DNA of 64,000 nt from Bacteroidota bacterium. Lineage in GTDB: Bacteria; Bacteroidota; Bacteroidia; Bacteroidales; JAAUTT01. Location of the stretch: NCBI GenBank assembly GCA_023429135.1, contig JAEYWD010000021.1, positions 5,120-69,119 of the forward strand, in the 5' to 3' direction. How positions within the stretch are numbered: position 1 is the stretch's first letter; the number at the start of each line of letters is the position of its first letter. Shown here piece by piece: positions 63,312-64,000 of the stretch. Position numbers and translations under genes: made by a program. The notes below the pieces were generated by a model that had not been told where the DNA came from, made no database searches, and was given only the letters and a program-made list of their open reading frames with translations.

Positions 63312-63896
63312 ATGGACGAACAATCGAGGTGGCAACAGTTTCTTCATGGGTCGCAACAGGCGTTATCTGATATCTTTCTGCAATATCACGATGATTTATT
63401 CCGGTATGGTATGAAACTGACAGGGAATAAAGAAATGGTTAAAGATTGCATTCAGGATCTTTTTCTCAAGCTGTGGAAAAATCGTTCCAACCTCAAAGTA
63501 GTTCAGTCTGTTAAACCTTATCTGTTTAAATCGTTAAGAAACCATCTTGTAGACAGCATGGATCTTCAGAAGCCAAACCTTCCTCTGAATGACGAAGCCA
63601 TGAGCCATCTGGATATTGTATACTCTCACGAAGATTTTCTAATTAACGACCAGGTTTCTGTCGATACCCGTCAACAGGTTATTGCAGCATTAAACAAACT
63701 TACATCCCGTCAGCGCGAAGCCATATATTTGAGGTATTTTGAAGATCTCGAGTTCGAAACCATTGCCCAGGTGATGGAAATGAATGTTCAGTCGGTACGT
63801 AATTTACTTCAGCGCGGCATGCAGATTATGCGCGATCTGATGCTGTTCCAGCCCTTTTTGTTCATGCTCGGGAAGTCTCAATTCCTGTTTTCTTAA
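63312..63896 (+). CDS. ECF RNA polymerase sigma factor
   Basis: Extracytoplasmic-function sigma factor, 194 residues. Region 2 about 15-80: DIFLQYHDDLFRYGMKLTGN, VKDCIQDLFLKLWKNRSNLK. Region 4 about 125-180: LTSRQREAIYLRYFEDLEFETIAQVMEMNVQSVRNL (landmarks TSRQREAIYLRY and MNVQSVRNLL). It ends in a hydrophobic tail (LMLFQPFLFMLG), as do the sigma factors at 31908 and 49433. The 104 bases after it hold no gene start that I can support; a fecR would be expected beyond the window. Confidence 0.92.
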   Translation: MDEQSRWQQFLHGSQQALSDIFLQYHDDLFRYGMKLTGNKEMVKDCIQDLFLKLWKNRSNLKVVQSVKPYLFKSLRNHLVDSMDLQKPNLPLNDEAMSHLDIVYSHEDFLINDQVSVDTRQQVIAALNKLTSRQREAIYLRYFEDLEFETIAQVMEMNVQSVRNLLQRGMQIMRDLMLFQPFLFMLGKSQFLFS

Positions 63897-64000
63897 AAAA
63901 ATCATAATCCTGTAAAAATATTTATAAGAATTAATGAGTAGATTTCTCATTACATTCGAAATGACAATGAGGTAGTTAGCTTGAGATAGGGGGCTTAATG

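Noticed and set aside
63897..64000. Start of a fecR gene
   Set aside because: Expected after an ECF sigma gene, but no start or FecR-like N-terminus can be read in the last 104 bases.

Overview
The window is a stretch of chromosome from a Bacteroidota bacterium. The order is probably Bacteroidales or Marinilabiliales; this is inferred from gene content, since no rRNA is present. Evidence for the phylum: two SusC/SusD pairs with ECF sigma/FecR regulators, a giant SprA translocon of the type IX secretion system in the order ruvA-sprA-gcvH, promoters of the TTTG/TAnnTTTG type, and a SufC-D-S cluster next to rimP-nusA-infB. No tRNA, rRNA, CRISPR array, insertion sequence or phage gene was seen.

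Layout. 1-3410: sufC, sufD, sufS (iron-sulfur cluster assembly). 3411-3964: intergenic DNA with a DUF433 gene that has lost its ATG, then a promoter and a terminator-like hairpin just before rimP. 3965-9040: rimP-nusA-infB (ribosome maturation, transcription elongation, translation initiation). 9300-18639, minus strand: ruvA, sprA, gcvH and a methyltransferase. 18790-19326: a small lipoprotein. 19373-27641, minus strand: ECF sigma factor, two tandem FecR anti-sigma factors, susC, susD. 27763-31763, minus strand: tatA, a LysM lytic transglycosylase, an M17 aminopeptidase and pdxA.

31908-40242, plus strand, is the most unusual gene block. It is a tightly packed seven-gene operon: ECF sigma factor, FecR, a SusC 'head' (STN plus carboxypeptidase-like domain) without plug or barrel, a secreted protein whose second half resembles the C-terminal part of GldM, a DUF6057-like membrane protein, a beta-propeller lipoprotein with one CxxCH heme motif, and a chorismatase/RidA-like protein. 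The layout suggests a cell-surface signalling module with a non-transport output.

40277-45690, minus strand apart from one gene at 42101: ribE with a translationally coupled orphan histidine kinase, a radical SAM protein, a lipoprotein, alanine dehydrogenase and tsaE. 45831-49359, plus strand: VOC protein, secreted hydroxypyruvate-isomerase-like protein, DUF1593 protein and DUF551-like protein. 49433-50523: an ECF sigma gene followed by a 16-unit tandem array with an exact 21-bp period. 50524-59021: a GlxA-type regulator, gap (minus strand), then fecR-susC-susD. 59134-61625: EFR1-type flavodoxin/ferredoxin, AraC/GyrI-like regulator and DUF1287 protein, followed by a second array with the same 21-bp period but a different sequence. 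61881-63896: an OFA-type MFS transporter (minus strand) and a fourth ECF sigma gene whose partners lie outside the window.

The strongest leads are the two 21-bp-period arrays and the seven-gene sigma/FecR/barrel-less-receptor operon. All assignments come from reading protein and DNA sequence by eye; no database search was possible.
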